A stretch of 49,950 nt of DNA, taken from assembly GCA_001564055.1 (NCBI GenBank), contig LKNB01000017.1, positions 1-49,950 of the forward strand, given 5' to 3'. Below are positions 46,691 through 49,950 of the stretch, piece after piece (positions within the stretch are counted from its first letter, which is position 1; each line of letters begins with the position of its first letter). Origin of the DNA: Rhodothermaceae bacterium Tc-Br11_B2g6_7 (lineage in GTDB: Bacteria > Bacteroidota > Rhodothermia > Rhodothermales > Salinibacteraceae). The notes under the pieces were generated by a model. That model was given only the letters and a program-made list of their open reading frames with translations, did not search any database and was not told the DNA's origin. The translations under genes and the position numbers were made by a program.

Positions 46691-46722
46691 ACTTACCATT
46701 CTTGCTACTTACCATTCTTGCT
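46691..46722. repeat. Perfect two-copy 16-base tandem repeat upstream of the ABC operon
   Basis: ACTTACCATTCTTGCT occurs twice in direct succession (46691-46706 and 46707-46722). Position just before the ABC operon suggests duplicate binding sites for a regulator; slippage of a longer motif is the alternative. Confidence 0.75.
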
Positions 46723-46769
46723 ACGTCCCTTCCTACCTCCACTCGCGGATGCAGGGACCGCTAACGCGG

Positions 46770-47939
46770 CTACTGGTGATGTGCCTCCGCCGTCTCCGGA
46801 GCCCCCGGCGCTACGGGCGCTGGCACAGACGGCAACCGAACGGTGACCTCCGTGCCGTTCTGCGCGGCGCGATGGAGCCTGAGGTCTCCCTCGTACACGC
46901 GCGCCAGCCGCTCGGCAATGGCGAGGCCCAACCCCAGGCCCTGTTGCTCGTTCTGCTCGCGGCGAAATTGGGTAAACGCCTCCAGGCGGGCGATCTCCTC
47001 ATCAGCGATCCCCTGCCCGGCGTCCGCCACGGTGAGCACGGCCTGGGCCTCGGTATGCTCCGACGACGAGGCCGCCGCATCGAGATGGAGCATCACATGG
47101 ATGGCGTCGCCGGCCTCCGAAAACTTGAGGGCGTTGTCCACCAGCTCCCGCACGATCTTGCTCAGGTGTGTCGGGGGGATTTGGACCGCCACGGGCGAAA
47201 CATCGGTCGTAACGTCCGCCGTCCGGCCGACAGCTTCCGCCATCGTCTGGATCTGTTCCTGCAAAGCCGCCGCCGGGACGTGCGCTTGCCGGGTATAGTG
47301 CGTGCGGCGGTGTTCAGCATCCGCCACAGCAAGTTCCAGGTCTGCAAACAACAGGTAATTCTCTACGAGGCGCTCCAGACGTTTGGTGGACCCGTAGATG
47401 TCTTTCAGCATCGCCTGGCGGTCGGCGGCCTCCATCTCCTCATCCAACTCAAGCAGCACCTGCGTGAGCGCGAGCACGCTCGACAGCGGCGTCCGAAACT
47501 CGTGCGGCAGGCTGTGCGAGAGGGTCCGCCGCAGCTCCGTCATGCGTTCGTTCGCCCGCTCCTCCAGCACCTGATGCTTTTGGAGCTGCGTCTCCACGGC
47601 CGAGAGCACATCCTCCAGCCGAAACGGCTTGGTGAGGTAATCATCCGCTCCGCGGGTCATGCCCTCGCGGAGGTCCCGCTTGTCCGCACGTGCGGTAAGG
47701 AAAATAAATGGCGTGTCCGCCAGCGACGGGTCGTTTCGTACAGCGTCCAAGACGGCGTGCCCATCCATTTTCGGCATCATCAGATCACAGATGATGAGGT
47801 CCGGCTGGTGCTCCTGCGCCAGTGCAAACCCCGCTCGCCCGTCCGGTGCATTAATGGCCGCGTAGCCCTCGGCCTGCAGCAGCTCCAGCAGATTTTCGCG
47901 GATAAAGAGCTCGTCCTCGATTACGAGTATCGTGTTCAT
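46770..47939 (-). CDS. Response-regulator-histidine-kinase fusion (REC-HisKA-HATPase)
   Basis: A 389-residue protein whose N-terminus is a receiver domain: Asp52 (LIICDLMMPKMDG), Thr82 and Lys104 (YLTKPFRLEDV). A HisKA with His146 (SLPHEFRTPLSSVL) and a HATPase domain with N box ELVDNALKFSE (Asn269), DAGQGIADEE and GLGLGLAIAERL follow. No membrane segment. The order, receiver first then kinase, means it can receive phosphate from the PAS kinase encoded immediately upstream and change its own kinase activity. The start overlaps that gene's stop (ATGA), so the two are coupled. No DNA-binding output is present. Confidence 0.92.
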   Translation of the reverse strand: MNTILVIEDELFIRENLLELLQAEGYAAINAPDGRAGFALAQEHQPDLIICDLMMPKMDGHAVLDAVRNDPSLADTPFIFLTARADKRDLREGMTRGADDYLTKPFRLEDVLSAVETQLQKHQVLEERANERMTELRRTLSHSLPHEFRTPLSSVLALTQVLLELDEEMEAADRQAMLKDIYGSTKRLERLVENYLLFADLELAVADAEHRRTHYTRQAHVPAAALQEQIQTMAEAVGRTADVTTDVSPVAVQIPPTHLSKIVRELVDNALKFSEAGDAIHVMLHLDAAASSSEHTEAQAVLTVADAGQGIADEEIARLEAFTQFRREQNEQQGLGLGLAIAERLARVYEGDLRLHRAAQNGTEVTVRLPSVPAPVAPGAPETAEAHHQ

Positions 47940-49834
47940 GCAGCATCCTGCGGTGTTAGCGGAAGGGTGATGTGAAAGGTGGAGCCGACCCCGGCTTCGC
48001 TTTGGAAGTCGATCTGCCCCCCATGAGCAGCTACAGCCCGTTGTACGATTGCCAGCCCCAGCCCGGTCCCGGAGACGTTGCCCACATTACCGGCCCGGTG
48101 AAAGGATTCGAAGAGGCGCTCCTGATCGTCCTCGGGGATGCCGATGCCATCGTCGGCTACCGTCACATGGAGGGCTTTGTCGGCCGCCCAGACCCGCACG
48201 CGGATGGTGGAGCCGGGGTCGGAGTACTTGACCGCATTGGACAACAGGTTGGTACAGGCGTGACGGATCAGTCCTGCATCCGCCTCTGCGACGGCCGGGG
48301 CTTCGTCGGTGTTCAGGGTGATCGTGTGCCCGTCCCCCTCCCCATGTTGCACTTCGTCCACGATGGCCTGGATGACGGCGGTCGGGTTCAGCCGCTCAGG
48401 GCGCATGTTTAGCTTTCCAGCGTCGGAGCGTCCGATGACGAGCACGTCGTCGAGCAGGTCGCTCATGGTGTGGACCGCCGACTGGATACGCTGCAGGTGG
48501 GTGACCTGCTTGTCGTGCTCCCACCGCTCGCCGTAGCGCTCCAGCAGCTCTGCCGAGGCCAGGATAGTGCCCATGGGCGTCCGAAACTCGTGGGAGGTCA
48601 TGGAGATGAACTGCGTTTTCAGGTCGCTTAGTTCACGCGCCTTCTCCAGCGCCTCGCGGATGCGGTTTTCATACTCGCGCCGCTCCGTTACATCGCGCTG
48701 CACCGCAACGAAGTGCGTGATCTCTCCTTTATCGTTGCGCGCCGGACTGATGGACCACTCGTTGATGAAGGGTGTCCCGTCTTTCCGGTAATTGACGGTC
48801 TCACCAAAGAACGGCTGCCCGGCTTCCAGCTGTTCGCGAAGGTGAACGAGCAAATCGGGGTCCGTCTCTTCGCCCTGCAGGATGCGCGGGGTCTGCCCAA
48901 TGGCTTCCTCAGCGGTGTATCCGGTCAGGCGCTCGAATCCGGGATTGACGTGCACGATGCGCGGGCCCGGCCGGTCCAGTTCCGTCTCCGTAATCAGCAC
49001 CGATTCCGACGTATCCTCCACCGCCGTTTCCATGAGGCGCAGGCGTTCCTCTGCCTTCTTCCGCGCGGTGATGTCAAACATCACCCCATCCAGCCAGGCG
49101 ATTGTACCATCCGGTCCGCGGGTCGCTTGGCCTTTGTCCGTCACCCAGCACATGCTGCCATCGCGGTGCCGCATGCGGTACTCCACCTCGTAGGCCGTGC
49201 CCGCCTCGATGGACGCCCGCACGGCTTCCCGGATGCGGGGCAGGTCGTCTTCGCACACCACCTCCTTAAACGAGAGGCCATGCTCCTCAAACTCAGCGCG
49301 CGAGTAGCCCGTCACGTCAAAGATACCCTCACTCATGTAGAGGGTATCCCAGTTGGTATCGTAGGTGCAGCGGTAGACGAGGCCCGGGAGGTTTGAGACG
49401 AGGCTGCGAAACCGCTGCTCACTTGCGGCGAGTCGCTCCTCGGCCTCCTTCCGCTCGGTGATGTCAAGCACAAGACCGTCAATGAGCGGATGTTGCGGAT
49501 CGGCGTTGGGGATCAACTGCCCCTGGGCCAGGACCCAGCGTAGGCTTCCGTCCCGATGGTGAATGCGGTACTCTATTTGGAACGGCTTCCTCTTTGAGAG
49601 CGCCTTCGTCGCTTCTGCTTCGACCTGCGGGCGATCGTCCGGGTGCACGAGGTCTGCGAACGTGTGGCCTTCACTAAATGCCTCGTGCGAATACCCTGAA
49701 AGATCGAGCACGCTTTCGCTCATATAGACCGCATTCCATGTTCTGGGATCGGCCCGGAAGATAGCCCCAGGGAGATTCGTCGTGAGGCTTTTGAAGCGCT
49801 GTTCTGCTTCTTTACGATCGGTAATGCGGATCAA
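47936..49834 (-). CDS. PAS-PAS-PAS sensor histidine kinase, probably 5'-truncated
   Basis: Up to 632 residues: three PAS/PAC units (about 10-130, 135-260, 265-390), HisKA with His415 (ISMTSHEFRTPMGT) and HATPase with NLLSNAVKYSD, DDGIGIPEDD and GTGLGLAIVQRAV. No membrane segment. The only in-frame start near the front is TTG at 49834, giving MIRITDRKEAEQRF, which is the sequence normally found at the end of a PAC motif just before the next PAS ('DITDRKxAExxF'). An earlier PAS domain seems to be missing, and a probable transposase ends at exactly this place. Coupled by ATGA overlap to the receiver-kinase downstream. Confidence 0.88.
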   Translation of the reverse strand: MIRITDRKEAEQRFKSLTTNLPGAIFRADPRTWNAVYMSESVLDLSGYSHEAFSEGHTFADLVHPDDRPQVEAEATKALSKRKPFQIEYRIHHRDGSLRWVLAQGQLIPNADPQHPLIDGLVLDITERKEAEERLAASEQRFRSLVSNLPGLVYRCTYDTNWDTLYMSEGIFDVTGYSRAEFEEHGLSFKEVVCEDDLPRIREAVRASIEAGTAYEVEYRMRHRDGSMCWVTDKGQATRGPDGTIAWLDGVMFDITARKKAEERLRLMETAVEDTSESVLITETELDRPGPRIVHVNPGFERLTGYTAEEAIGQTPRILQGEETDPDLLVHLREQLEAGQPFFGETVNYRKDGTPFINEWSISPARNDKGEITHFVAVQRDVTERREYENRIREALEKARELSDLKTQFISMTSHEFRTPMGTILASAELLERYGERWEHDKQVTHLQRIQSAVHTMSDLLDDVLVIGRSDAGKLNMRPERLNPTAVIQAIVDEVQHGEGDGHTITLNTDEAPAVAEADAGLIRHACTNLLSNAVKYSDPGSTIRVRVWAADKALHVTVADDGIGIPEDDQERLFESFHRAGNVGNVSGTGLGLAIVQRAVAAHGGQIDFQSEAGVGSTFHITLPLTPQDAA

Positions 49835-49950
49835 GGGTTGAGGGCGAGCAGAAGCATCGCGGCGGCGAGCCGTCCGAAGGCGTGCACGAGCAGGCCCCTG
49901 TAGGAGCGCACTTTCGAGGCCCGCTGAATGCCCGTTTTCTCATCAATCCA
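49831..49950 (-). mobile_element. C-terminus of a probable DDE transposase (partial)
   Basis: The open frame entering from the right edge on the minus strand ends with IQRASKVRSYRGLLVHAFG, then RLAAAMLLLALNP and TGA at 49831-49833. The basic RASKVRS...GLLVH..GRLAAALL pattern is what I would expect at the end of an IS transposase, but I cannot assign the family and the DDE residues are outside the window. It ends at the first codon of the sensor kinase and is likely part of an insertion sequence that removed the kinase 5' end. Confidence 0.5.

Overview
This is a G+C-rich, gene-dense bacterial chromosome segment with about 42 protein genes, three tRNA genes and short intergenic gaps. The gene content (short-form homogentisate dioxygenase, DUF4105 and CrtC/AttH-type proteins, 599-residue SppA with a Lys/Ser dyad, GAF/PAS histidine kinases, TIGR02757, stand-alone HsdR-N domain) and the acidic residue-rich proteins suggest a salt-adapted member of the Rhodothermota/Bacteroidota lineage, such as a relative of Salinibacter or Salisaeta. 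That placement is inference from family resemblance; no rRNA is present to confirm it.

Layout. 1-4.1 kb: the start of an exported amidohydrolase, a lipoprotein of unknown function, then hpd-hmgA for tyrosine catabolism. 4.2-11 kb (minus strand): universal stress protein, L-lactate dehydrogenase, a GAF/PAS sensor kinase, ATP-type PEP carboxykinase, nicotinamidase and tRNA-Gly. 11.1-16.6 kb: a methionine/aspartate-family operon, metY-metX-aspartokinase-asd plus an acetyltransferase, behind a SAM-I riboswitch with its own terminator. 16.8-21.4 kb (plus): folD, an MscS channel, a DUF481 outer-membrane protein, a Bem46-type hydrolase and a TIGR02757 protein. 21.3-25.1 kb: a flavin reductase and the heat-shock operon hrcA-grpE-dnaJ. 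25.4-31.2 kb: sppA, gpmI, an extended endonuclease III and a DUF4105 membrane protein. 31.2-34.6 kb: a 1005-residue pseudokinase/TPR/TonB fusion, then tRNA-Glu and tRNA-His. 34.7-41.8 kb: lumazine synthase, a PHP phosphoesterase, a flippase-like membrane protein, DUF72, a PAP-phosphatase-like enzyme, a DASS-family anion transporter and an HsdR-N domain protein. 41.9-49.8 kb: an Att-like ABC exporter with a CrtC/AttH lipocalin, and a translationally coupled pair of histidine kinases. The last 120 bases encode the C-terminus of what looks like a transposase, abutting the 5' end of the last kinase.

How it works together. The window is mostly core metabolism and homeostasis. The methionine operon appears to be controlled as one unit by SAM at the RNA level, and its aspartokinase has lost the ACT domains that normally carry allosteric feedback. 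hpd-hmgA and pckA, both relevant to growth on amino acids, share a LacI-family-type palindrome just downstream of their promoters, hinting at a common carbon regulon. Several promoters have ordinary sigma-70-like -35/-10 hexamers, and most operons end in clear intrinsic terminators.

The least expected features are the membrane-spanning pseudokinase-TonB fusion, the ACT-less aspartokinase under a riboswitch, the shared palindrome, and the kinase start created at the edge of a probable insertion sequence.
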